NCBI GenBank assembly: GCA_963971425.1
Contig: OZ020520.1
Span: forward strand, 11,841,807 to 11,905,806
Reading direction: 5' to 3'
DNA: 64,000 bases
Source: Bryoerythrophyllum caledonicum
Lineage: Eukaryota > Streptophyta > Bryopsida > Pottiales > Pottiaceae
Under the pieces are notes generated by a model, which was not told the origin of the DNA, did no database searches, and saw only the letters and a list, made by a program, of their open reading frames with translations. Made by a program: the position numbers and the translations under genes. Shown here piece after piece: positions 1 through 10,500 of this stretch; position 1 is the first letter of the stretch; the number at the start of each line of letters is the position of its first letter.

Positions 1-259
1 ATAGGTTCATTCTTAGAATAATATCACCCAAATTGACAATTTTACAACCTCTTCCGTTCAATTTCTACACCGTCCTCCACGGTAATAGGTCCCCTGATTT
101 TTAGCTATCCACCATTTCCACCAAAAAAAATCCCATAAAACTTTTGCTTTTTTTTTGCCTTTTTCAAATTTAGAACAATGTATTTGCCCAAAGGCTCGCA
201 ACTGTAGGCTCGCGGCTCGCGGCTCGCAAAGTTGGGCACGCAAAATAGCTTGGTCCGTC

Positions 260-2228
260 TAGATAGACCAATTTACCAAGCTAAACTTCAGAGCTCTCGA
301 AACTCTCACGTTAAACCTTGATCCTAGAATGGCTCTGGCCGACACATAAGTTAGAAAAATTTTGGACATCCGGGCACTCGCAGAAATCCCCTTCCTAGAA
401 TTGGAAATCAGTTGATACCTCCTCTGCCGAAAAAGAGGAAGCCTCAAGCACAAATTCCAACCCTAAAAACCAGACATACAGGACTTGCAGCGAATCTACA
501 CACCGATTGCATGAATCGGGATCACATAACCGGGATCACACCCGAAGAGGCAAAACCTCCAAGAGGAGAACGGGTAGCTACGTTTATCTCAAAGGTTAAC
601 AAACTTGGAGCATGAACCAGCTACCTTAGAGCAGACAAAGTCTAGCACCAAATGGCCACAATGGAAGGCAGCGCTTCAAGCCAAATACGCATCCCTCCAA
701 AAACGAGGAATATTTGGACCCCTGATTACAATCCTTCACGCCAAATCAATCGGCCACAAGCTGATCTTCACTCGTAAATGAAACGAGCACAGGGAAGTAG
801 TAAGATTCAAGATTAGATTAGTTGCCCTAGGATTCACACAACGACCTGGGATTGACTTCAAACAGACTTTTTCCCCTGTGATGGATAGCAGCTCATTTAG
901 ATATATTTTGAGTCTAGCTGTCCAACTATCACTAGAAACCCAACTACTTGATGTAGTTACAGTATACATGTATGGAAATCTAGATGCCGACATTCATATC
1001 CGGCCACCACCAAACTTCCTCGCTAAAACTTGAAAGCACCCTCGCCGAGCCAGTCAAATTCTCAGGGCTAAAGCTACATAGAGCTCTATATGGCCTCAAA
1101 CAAGTTGGGCCCATGTGGTACCACCATCTCCGCACCTTCTTGTTATCTCAAGGTTTCACAAACCATCCAGCCCTCCCATGTGTCTTTGTTCTCCGAGATA
1201 GCTCGGGTTTTATCATCCTAGCTGTATACGTAGATGATCTTAACCTGGTAGGAAGGAAAACTCTTTGCTCACACGTTGACAGTATACTAACATCATCATT
1301 TGAGATGAAATTATTGGGGAGAACTACCTTTTGCATAGGACTACAGATCGGCCATCTCCCTGATGGAAGCATTTTACTCCATCAAGAAACATACGTCAAG
1401 AAACTGCTACAAAGTTTCAACATGGACCAAGCTCACCCATTGGCGGCACCAATGATTGGACGAACCAAAACTAGTGAAGATCCCTACTGGCCATGCGAGG
1501 AGAAAGAAGAAGTAGAGAGATTAAGGTACCTCACGGCTATCGTCGCCCTACTCTACCTCGCCACCCACACACGTCCAGATATCGCATTCGTCACCAGTGT
1601 TTTGGCGAGACACAATCAAAAACCACCAGCTCGACATTGGAATGGCGTCAAGCACCTACTACGGTCCATGAGAGGCACCGAAGACCTTGGACTGCATTTC
1701 AAGAGAGGTGAATCAGTTGAAATCATCCGCTATGCGGACTCTGGATTCAAGACAGACGAACTCTCAAGGAAGTCACGAACCGGTTACATTTTCATGAAGA
1801 ACGGAGCACCAATCTCATGGAAGTGGGCTAAACAAACTCTAAGTGCAACATCCACAAACCACATAGAGCTACTGGCGTTCCACGAAGCCACACGAGAAGT
1901 TGTATGGTTGAAAACCATGCACCAAGTCATCTCCGAACAGTGCGGCCTGAACCTGGAGAAGAAACTTATGATCATTTTTGAAAACAACACTGCATGCATT
2001 GATCAGGTGACATCCGGCTTCATCAAGGCAACTTGAATCAAGCACATCAGTCCAAACATTTTTCGATTTACGCAAGACCTCAGAGAGTCTAGGCAAATCA
2101 AAGTGCGAAAAATCAAATCCGCCCGCAACATAGCAGATATGTTGACAAAAGCTGTACCTGTGTACAAGCATCGGAAATTGATTCACAACGCAAGAATGAG
2201 AACCATCCAAGAATTATTAGGTATCTAA
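260..2228 (+). pseudogene. Ty1/copia polyprotein remnant (reverse transcriptase and RNase H)
   Basis: This is the 3' part of a copia-type pol gene, which copies element RNA into DNA. From about 620 to 980, in shifting frames, the start of the reverse transcriptase is readable (GFTQRPGIDFKQTFSPVMDS). The longest open stretch, 984-2036, carries LHRALYGLKQ, the catalytic YVDDL at about 1225-1240, then RNase H signatures (YADSGF, SATSTNHIELLAFHEA, ENNTACIDQ). A TGA at 2034-2036 is followed in the same frame by the family's usual C-terminal text (RNIADMLTKAVP) up to a TAA at 2226-2228. Frameshifts and stops before 980 show the copy is dead. Gag and protease are missing; integrase is absent or unrecognisable, and 260-620 is probably eroded sequence between integrase and RT. 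The purine-rich run and LTR that follow fix the orientation. Confidence 0.85.
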
Positions 2229-2312
2229 AGATTACACTCTTTCTTTTACTAGTTTTTTTTCTTTATTTTTAAGATTTTTCCCTTGTAAAAGTTTTTAATG
2301 CGATAATCTAAT

Positions 2313-2325
2313 GATCGAGGAAGAG
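2313..2325 (+). other. Polypurine tract of the copia remnant
   Basis: A purine-rich stretch (GATCGAGGAAGAG) lies directly before the TGTTG start of the putative LTR, where the plus-strand primer of a copia element is expected. Confidence 0.5.
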
Positions 2326-2550
2326 TGTTGGGATAGACGCTCATTACTTAACTCCCGGGTCACTGTAGTTCAACTACCGTATGAGTACCAGTGATAGTGA
2401 CATCAATACTAGTTAATTACAGTTAAACCCGAGTGGCGGCTCCACCTTGGAGTACGGTTTTCTGCCCCATTAACGGATGCATGTACTTACTATCTATACA
2501 ACTAAACCCTCCCTTCAAGGGGCACCTAAGTTAATCCTTCAACAACAACA
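2326..2550 (+). repeat. Putative 3' LTR of the copia remnant
   Basis: It starts TGTTGGGATAGACG directly after the polypurine tract and probably ends in CAACAACAACA, giving a TG...CA unit of about 225 bp with a 5-bp terminal inverted repeat (TGTTG/CAACA). The partner LTR lies outside the window, so the right boundary rests on the terminal motif only. Confidence 0.45.
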
Positions 2551-5185
2551 TTGAAAACAAAAGACACAGGACATGGAGTTCTTTTTGGTGCCGTTCACGA
2601 TGGCATCAAGGATTGGAAGCCGACACATTGACCTCCGCTTCTCCTAATACGGAAGCCGCAACAACCACCGCTAATAATACCACACCCACACCTCCACCTC
2701 CTTGCCGCTACAGCGCCGCGCCATCGCCATAGCCTCCCTCAAACCCTAGCCCTTCCTTTTGATAAGCAAATGTGATCTCAGCACCTCCTCCACCGCGACT
2801 CCTCCCCTTGCTTTGATCGGCTGCAATAATGGGGAAGTTCAGTGCACTCGCGAACTAACCATGACGACCAACAATTGCCTGCAATTGTGTCTGCGACTGC
2901 TTATGTTGCATCTCTCGCGAACATCTTTCTTCACCGCCTTGCACCCGACTTCGCCCCTAAAATGTTTTGTCTAAAAACATCCCACGTACGTCCTCCCACG
3001 TAAATATGGTGGTATATAATTCCACGTCTCTTGAACACTTTAGAAGGAGATTTTGATTACCGTAAAGGCCATCGTATGTTGGCCCTCCAGACACTTCTCG
3101 CCTGATGTATGGTCTTTACGATCCGAATTTGAGAGTTTGGAACATTTTATGCTACTCTCCTACAAAGAGGACGTACAATTTGGCTCCATGGGAAAATAAT
3201 TGAGAGAGCAATTCAGTATTCACGGTTTTATAATTTGGGTTTTGGAGTTTAGGACCTAGGTATTGTATGTCTTTAAGTCTGAAATTCTCTTAGAGCTTTA
3301 TGTGATTAGTTGTAAGGTGCAAGTACATGTGGGTTACCTGGAGAAGTGTTCACTTTGAGTACATTTTTGTGAAATTACATGTTTCTGGGAGTACAAGTAA
3401 ATAAGAGAGGAAAGAAAACTAGAAAGTGAATTTTAGGATAGAGACATGCCTGGTGAGTGACACATGGATTCGAGACGTAAATGATGGTTGAGAAAAGAGT
3501 CACCGTTTCTACATCATGTGCTTTTGGAGAAAACTGCGACCGGATAGGTTCCCACGAATTCCTCTCGCGAGATGCTTGACTTCTGGGGGTGTTGCCCCTG
3601 GGATACCACTACATTGCCTTCCATAATTCCAAATTTGTTGTAGTGCACTCAATGACATGATCACATCACTTAGTCCATTAGGCATAACCACATATACATC
3701 ACTGAGCCTAGTAGGAATAACCACATACACATCACTTAGCAGGCATAAGCATGCATTGCTAAATTATCTATGATAGCAGGCATAAACAACAGGCAGAAAC
3801 ACATACACATCACTCAACAGGCATAAGCAAGCATGACTAAATTACTCATGCAATACATTTCTCCATGTCTCACACATAATACACTCTTTCTCTCCGCTCT
3901 CACCATTCATGCTTCATCCAACATTCAATGATCACAAATCACACACAACATTTCCTTAAGTTTACACAATAGTGCTCAATTGATATTTAGAGGGAAACTT
4001 TGTCATGCGTGTATGATACAAGTGGTTTCTTCTTGATGTGACGACTCCACACTTCTACATTTGGATGTTATTGATTTTATTTAGATGCATTTACGATTAA
4101 ACGTTGTGTCACATGGATAAGTTCGACAAGGGAGCATGAGGTGTCAAAGATATTTCAACATTTTCACCATGTCCTTGAATTGGTTATTGTAGTTACAGAC
4201 ATTGGTAGATTTTGAATAACTATTTTTTTGTGTATCTTTTGCCTTGAAAATTTTCACACATGTTATCAACATAACAATGATTTTGTGGCAAAAATTATAT
4301 GTTGAAATAACAAAGTCTCAGCCCTAGGGAGGCTGTCAAAGTTGGAAGTTGTGAAACAATTTTCCCCTTTGTTTCTCACAACTACATTTGTCGGTAGAAT
4401 TGGAAAATCATTATTTTGCCGGTCTTTTGGACTCAAATATTTTCACACGGGTAATAAACATAAAGATGTTTCCACTCCAAAAATTTCCTGGAAAAAAAAA
4501 ATTCTTCAATTCTTGGGAGGGTGTCAAAGTTGGCAGTTGTGAAACTTTTCTTACAGCTACCCCTTGTTGGTAAATCTTGAATATATTTTTTTTGTATAAA
4601 TCTCTTGGCCTTGAAATTTGGTACACATGATCTCAAGATAAAGATGATTCTGTTTCTAAACTTTCGTGGTAAAATAACAGTTTTTTAGGCCTCGGGAGGG
4701 TGTCAAAGTTGACGGCAATGTGGACACTATCCCTAGAATTGCACAAGGCGCCAATTTGGGTGTCACCCCACTATACAATGATAAACCAAAAATCATACAA
4801 TTATAAGTTACTTGTTACACTTTGCAAGCCATTCATTGCCTTAAAGTCTTAAAAGTAAATATGTGACAAAGAAAAGGAGAGTATAGTATTTTGTAAATGA
4901 AGTAATAAATATATCTCTTGAATCTTTTGTCATTGCTCTATTTAACATGCCTTTTTGTTGTCATCTTCATCCACACTTAGGAAATATATGCTAATTCTAG
5001 TAGGTGTAGAAGCTCTTTGAAAGGCACACTACCATTCTACTAAACCTAATCTAAAGTTTGGTTTTAAATAAGTTTTTAAATGCCACCTTAAATTGATATT
5101 GAATTGGATATAGAAAGTTGAGGAGAGTATTCTTTCAGCACTACCATAGATGAAACTGTGGTAGCAAAGTCAATGCAGGATAAGT
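2551..5185. other. Intergenic stretch with no supported gene
   Basis: No reading frame here looks real. 2600-2960 is GC-richer and pyrimidine-rich. 3640-3840 holds short irregular direct repeats built on CACATACACATCACT and AGGCATAA. 4320-4790 holds three degenerate copies of a motif around GGGAGGGTGTCAAAGTTG, described separately. Confidence 0.6.
4320..4790. repeat. Dispersed repeat with three internal motif copies
   Basis: The motif GGGAGG(G/C)TGTCAAAGTTG occurs near 4330, 4515 and 4695. The last copy runs into a segment (GTGGACACTATCCCTAGAATTG, then AAGGCGCCAATTTGGGTGTCAC) that recurs in inverse orientation at 28985-29065. The two places therefore share one dispersed repeat family of unknown class. 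Confidence 0.6.
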
Positions 5186-5279
5186 TATGTATCATAAAAT
5201 ATCTAGGTAAATCTAGATGAGTGAATATAGCTATGTATCATAAAATATCTAGATAAATCTAGATGAGTGAATATAGCTA
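5186..5279. repeat. 46-bp tandem duplication
   Basis: Two adjacent copies of a 46-bp unit starting TATGTATCATAAAATATC (at 5186 and 5232) differ by one base, so the duplication is recent. Confidence 0.85.
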
Positions 5280-6706
5280 TTAGACTAGTGCTCCTATTAA
5301 GAAGTGGGATCGTGGGCCATTCCTTGAGTGAGAAATTAGCAATATCGGTTAATAAATTAACTATGCCGAAAGCAAGCAGGACATTTTCTACCACCTGCTG
5401 TCCTTCCAGTTGCGATAAATAGACACAAAATCATGGGAGGATGACTAGACATGCTTCGCAAATCTGTAAAAGGAGAATCCGAGATATATGTGCGGTGAGA
5501 CTCTAGGAGCCGTACAAACAGGATGACCTTCTGAAAGCAGGTGCTTCCATGACGATTTAATACTGGATTACCGCAATGGGAAGCTGGAGATCATTCCATA
5601 TATTCCATACTTTATCATTGCACAAAGGTTTGGGCGTACGTCACTCGTGAGTCCAGGCTGCTCCCTTGTGTACTGTTTCTTGAAGTAACGTCCATGGACC
5701 ATCCTGGTAATTCAGGATAAAAGGTATCGCAACTTGATGCTGATCCACTAAGAGCGTGCCATGCTAGCGGATGCCACGCTTCTGGCGGGTACAGGTCCAG
5801 CACAGGATGTTCAAACGGGTCCCTAGTCGTCGGTTGGGACTTAGACACAAGACTTGTCAACTTCTTTCGACACGTTCAATAAGAGCTGCAGATTCTGAGG
5901 CAAAGTCCGCAAACTCTGCATTTACCAAGGACAGCAGACATTATACTCTCAGGTGAACGATAAGGTGAAATCGAATCTGGTAGGATGACGACGTGTGAGG
6001 GGTCCAAACATGAATGCGCATTACTGTCCAAGATAAAATAGTTGCACGAATGTGGAAGGGCACAATTGGAAAGAGTCATGGCACCGCGTCCACCACGCAT
6101 TTCGGCCCAGTCACCGGTACAAAAGCCAACCAAAAAGGCACACCCGCGGGTAACTGTGGCATGTTAGTACAAGTCAGCTGTTTCATATGCAAAGGGAAAG
6201 TTGAACCAAGATGATTCTTGAGCTGGAATCTAAAGGGGTATCAATCTAGACCTTTCCAGTTCTAATCCCCAGCGGACAGCCGGAGCAATCACATACAACT
6301 GCACAATGTAATCAAGAATGCAGAATAATTTACGAACCAATCGGCCGAATAGAGTTCTGTCTACAGTACTCCTAACGCTCCGGCGACACCAGCCAAGGCG
6401 AGCCAGGTTCAATCAATGAGAAAAAGACATACCAGCCTCAAAAGGAATCCGACATCTACTGACAACCACCCCACTAGCAGGAGTGACCAACTCCCACGTG
6501 GCCTCCATCTATGTTCCAAACGAGTGGATCTCTAGCGTCTGAGATACGTACATCAGATCATACAACACCGTTACTGCACTTCATAACTACCGGACTACGT
6601 CTCCGCACCCTGGGTTCACTGCAACAAAACGAACCCCGCGACCATGACTCGATCCTGACCAAAATGCGTCACAATCATCGTTCCGAACGCGGAACACCGA
6701 AACACT
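5280..6706. other. 3' flank of the SPL gene
   Basis: This balanced-GC sequence lies downstream of the SPL stop codon and probably contains its 3' UTR in the part nearest 6706. No canonical AATAAA on the minus strand was found close to the stop, and plant poly(A) signals are loose, so the transcript end cannot be placed. The short open frames here are unconvincing. Confidence 0.4.
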
Positions 6707-9705
6707 TCACTGCCTCGTGAAGATCGAAGATTCGAAAGGACGAAGGGAGCTGAACCCGCTGTACTGCCCACCGGACACCGCCAGCGGCCCGGAGTGGACT
6801 CCGTGGCTCTGGGAGCTATGGGCTCCATGCTGCGACCCGCCCGGAGGCATCTGCATCAGGTCGATCGTCAGCCGACCCTCCGGCGAGCCGCCGAAGCCTG
6901 AGCTCAGCGCTTCCAGCTGGTCCTGGCCGTCTCCGACCAGGCCCAGCATCGGGTTCGTCTTCTCGTACCCTCCTAAGCCGCCCAACATGTTGCCGTTGCT
7001 GCGGCCTTGGCGATGATGAGTCCCGCTGCCGGTGGCAGTCTGCCCAAAATTCAGCGCTACAGAGCCAAGATCGGCCCCCGATGGGACCGAGAACTGCGCG
7101 TCGAATTGTTGCTGGGCACTCGTCATTGATGACCCTCCCGAAGGGAATTGCAGCTCAGTAGCGAACCGAGATCCTCGGCTGCTGGTATCGCTGCTGCTGG
7201 CCACCAACTGCTCCAGCGTCGAGTCCGCGGCCTGAGACAGGCCCACGGCCACCGGAGTCGGAGCGCCTGGGAGTGGGCGAGAGGCCCACGACGGCGATGA
7301 CAGAAGAGAGAGAGCACGGCCAGAATCTATCATTCCAGACACGCTGGGCAGGGCTTGCGAGCACGAGCCGATGCGGCTCGGCTCCAGACTGCCCATTACG
7401 CCTCCCGTGGAAGAGGACAATGATAGACTCTGGCCAAGTGGACCCAAGGGTCCCTCCAGGAAGTGATGACCCCCCAGATTCATGCCCGTCGACGAGGTCG
7501 GAACCGGCATTTGCGTCTTCGAATTCTGGAGAAGCATCAGAAGCCGGTCCGCTGTCGGGCGGGATATTGTAGAGAAGAATGACTGTCTCTCCGTACTAGC
7601 AGCCTGTGATTTGACACAATCCGCCACTACCATTCAGTTAGTTTCTAACTATTGGATGCTCCTTGTGCCCCATGACCTCCCAGCATTCCCAAGTACCGAG
7701 TCAGAGCCGAGTGACTGAATCAGTCTGAAACAACTAAAATGAAGAGACTGTTTATCTCGAGAGGATTACCTGAAGCTGATACGCCAAACTGTTGTCGTCC
7801 CTCCTTGTCGTTGACCAAGGGTTCGTACGTTTAACATCTGAATAACCGAGATAGTCATCGTTGATAGATGGATTCCTATCACGATGCAAGAAGCTTGGCC
7901 GTTTGCTGTCTGCACCACACCCAATGCCAGACCCTCGTAAGCAACACAAGATCTAGGCTTTGCACTCGCAAACACTCCTCATTGGAACGATCACGATTGC
8001 CGGCGACGGGGCGCACTCAGAGCATCATAACTACACCTTCGCAGTTACAGGAGCTGCAGAACCTTGTATGAGGGATACACCTACAAAACTTAACTCGAAC
8101 CTGCAAGCTGATTCACTGACACCCTAGACCAGTCAATGGCAGGAGCAAGTGACGTACCTAGAAAGTAATACGGCGCAGAGTCGAAGCCGAGCCTGGATGT
8201 GTCACCATGAAAGGAAGATGCATTCCGCAGACCAATCACGGAATGCGTCTCCGGATGAGGCTTCCTCCGCCGTTCATTGTGACCTGCCAGCCGTCTGCGA
8301 CAGCTGCGCTTCCCTTCATCGAACTCAGACAGTACATGAAACCTGCATCGCCCATGATCCATTCGTCGGTGCCCATGAAACAGCGAAACGCTCATAATAT
8401 CATGAGATATACAAGACTGCATGTCGCGACACTCAGCAATCCAGTTCCTCTAAACACAGCACCAAGGACAACACACACTTCGAACAAGGTCGACAAAGAC
8501 AAGATCCAAACCCACTCCCGGCTTCAACATCAAGAACCTGACAGCAGGAGCATGGCGTTCTCAATCAGGAACAGCACCAAAACAACCCATCCAAGGCAAA
8601 ACTCACTCGCAAAATTGCAGTACTTCAGCTCATAGATCGACATCCACACACATTCACAGACACGTACAGCACGCGCATCACCCACACCCAACAACGTCAT
8701 GACCCAACCACCCGGACCCAAGCACACGCACACGACGCTGGTCATCATCGCAGGCAATCACCTTGAACACTGCTGGCAGAACCGCTGCTCGATTCCACCC
8801 GCCACGGCTTTCGGCGCCTTCGAGTGCATCTCGCACACCTTGTGGCGCTTGTGGTAGTCCTTGCACCCGCTCAGATCCGCCTTGCACCCCTCCACCTGGC
8901 AACGCGCCACCTGCATGCTCGGCGACATCACCCGCTGCTTCTTCGCCGCGGGCGCCGCGCCGGGGCCGCCTGCCGGACTTGGCCCTTTCGACTGCGCAGG
9001 CTCGTCCTGCCCTCCTGCACCGCAGTCCTTGAAGTACGTCCGCCGACCCAGCTTCAGCCCGATCAGAAGGGAATCGCCCCCGCCGCTCACCACGCTGCTG
9101 CCATTGCTCTGCCTTCCGCTGGCGTCCCTCTCCGGCGACTTCTCCTCGCTCCCACCTGACCGAACACCCCCCAGGTTGAAGAACAGCCGGTCCTTCGCGG
9201 CGCCCGGCGTCGCGGGAGTGCCCATCACTGTCTGCTCGTCCGGCTCGCTCTTCACCAGCGCGCCGGGCTCGCCCCCGCCGCTGCCCCGGCCCGTGCCCAC
9301 GCCCGGGATGCCCGACGACACCGACGTCCCCGACGGCGTGCTGCTCCCCGACGCCAGCCCGATGGAGAAGTCCTCCGTCCCCGACGTGGCCCACGCCGAC
9401 GTCGCCATTGTCACAGCGCTGCAGCCCGCGCTCTCCCACGCGCTGTCGCTCTGCAGCCGCGGCTGCTTCCCGGGATCACCCGGGCCCGGGTACACCATCG
9501 TCAGATTCTCCCACTCCCACGCGTTCGACTTCACCTCCCACTCCAGCCGCGCGCCTCCGCCGTACTCGCCCCCGCCGCTGCCCTCCATCGACAGGGAGTC
9601 GCCGTGCTGCTCCCACCCCGTGCTCGACCACCCGTTCTCCAGCGCCTGGCTGTTCGCCAGCGTCATGCCCGAGTGGGCGTGGCTCCCGCCGACCGCCATC
9701 GCCAT
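6707..9705 (-). CDS. SPL: SPL/SBP-box transcription factor, miR156-targeted class
   Basis: This encodes a nuclear transcription factor that, as known for the family, binds GTAC-core DNA and controls phase change and development. Four coding exons on the minus strand join without a frame break: 9705-8762, 8342-8158, 7909-7770 and 7603-6707. That gives 721 residues, and all three introns (419, 248, 166 bp) have GT..AG ends. The SBP domain (about residues 269-344) is split by intron 1 just after CQQCS, as is usual for SBP genes. Both zinc sites are complete (CQVEGC..C..CEMH and FCQQC..H..C), followed by the basic signal [17 protein letters not shown]. Exon 4 encodes ALSLLS at residues 520-525 over a miR156 site. 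The N-terminus is Gly/Ser-rich with very high GC. The start is the first in-frame ATG after a TAG at 9748-9750; a second ATG follows two codons later. Exon edges are read by eye, but the unbroken frame supports them. Confidence 0.93.
7298..7317 (-). promoter_or_regulatory. miR156 target site in SPL exon 4
   Basis: The plus strand reads TGACAGAAGAGAGAGAGCAC, so the mRNA carries the canonical SPL target complementary to miR156 with one central mismatch. It encodes ALSLLS, the conserved peptide at this site in SPL genes. It predicts cleavage or translational repression by miR156 (known for the family). Confidence 0.95.
7604..7769 (-). other. SPL intron 3
   Basis: The donor is TTCAG|GTAATC and the proposed acceptor AATCACAG|GCTGC, phase 0, with a CTAAC branch-point-like motif just upstream. 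An in-frame stop directly before the alternative Met at 7633 argues that exon 4 begins inside that open frame. Confidence 0.7.
7910..8157 (-). other. SPL intron 2
   Basis: The donor is CTAG|GTACGT and the proposed acceptor GGTGCAG|ACAGC. The 248-bp intron splits an Asp codon and keeps the frame. Acceptors further upstream do not fit the frame as well. Confidence 0.75.
8343..8761 (-). other. SPL intron 1 (interrupts the SBP domain)
   Basis: The donor is AAG|GTGATT and the acceptor GATGCAG|GTTTC. Removing 419 bp joins QQCS to RFHVLSEF across a split Arg codon. Confidence 0.9.
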
Positions 9706-10500
9706 GCCTGCCACAATCGCCACCCCACCCGCGCCACGCCCGCCCGGCTAGGGCTACCGCTCTCCGCCTCGCCGACGTCCAGCCCTCCTACATTGGTTCC
9801 ACCTCCGCCGAGGGCCTCCACTGCACTCGCCACACCTCCGTCTCTCGCACACGACCACCAACACGACGACCGACCTGGACGCGAAATTTAGCTCGCCGCC
9901 CTATCCCATTGGTCACGCCCGATCGACTGCGAGCAGAAGGTGCCACGGCCACGTCCTCCCGCCACCCCAGCACTCGTACCCTCACCAGCCAGTCCTACAC
10001 GCCCACTCACACCTACATATCGACGCAGCCTCGACATCAGCAACGCGCCCGCAGCTCCGCAGCCGACGTACTATATACCGACACCAGCCCCCCAGATGAC
10101 GAACTCACAAGCTCATACCAAACCAGCCGCACACGCTGCTCCAGTACGAGCTGAGCTCTGAGAGCGAGACACGCCACTCGCAGTATCAGGGCCTCAGCGC
10201 GGTCGTGGGGGGAGGCCTGCAGGTGAATCTCATGGCAATCCAACAATACTGCGCCCACATGGAGTCGTCTATGGCTGTGTCCGCTGCGGCAGGTCCGGAG
10301 TCCGTGAGGCAGCAGGGGCAGCGCGGGCCGAGTGGCATCCACGGGTGGCAGCAGGGTACTGGGCCGCTTGGGCACGGGATGAGCGTGGGCTGTGCGAGCT
10401 GCGAGAGCTGACTCCAGCCGCGGCTTAGCGTGAGTGTGAGAGTGAGGGAGAGCGGGTAAGCTTAAGGCAGACAAGAAGCGGACAGCCGTGGCCCTTTCCT
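9706..10500 (-). promoter_or_regulatory. SPL promoter and 5' UTR, GC-rich
   Basis: GC-rich sequence continues upstream of the start codon to about 10.5 kb and then drops abruptly to AT-rich DNA. A minus-strand TATATAG at 10071-10077, about 365 bp upstream of the ATG, is the best TATA candidate, implying a 5' UTR of roughly 330 bp. The open frames on the plus strand across 8.8-10.4 kb follow from the high GC and resemble nothing I know. Confidence 0.45.

Noticed and set aside
2575-2625. TTTTTGGTGCCGTTCACGATGG resembling a retrotransposon primer-binding site after the copia LTR
   Set aside because: No second LTR precedes it at the right distance and it does not match a tRNA 3' end beyond a few bases.
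7298-7317. Plus-strand sequence nearly identical to mature miR156
   Set aside because: It is simply the complement of the SPL target site. No hairpin precursor arm is present nearby.
8763-10154. Long plus-strand frames (296, 248 and 111 codons) opposite SPL exon 1
   Set aside because: High GC on the coding strand suppresses stops opposite it. The translations are Pro/Arg/Ser-rich with no domain, and the SPL frame explains the sequence.
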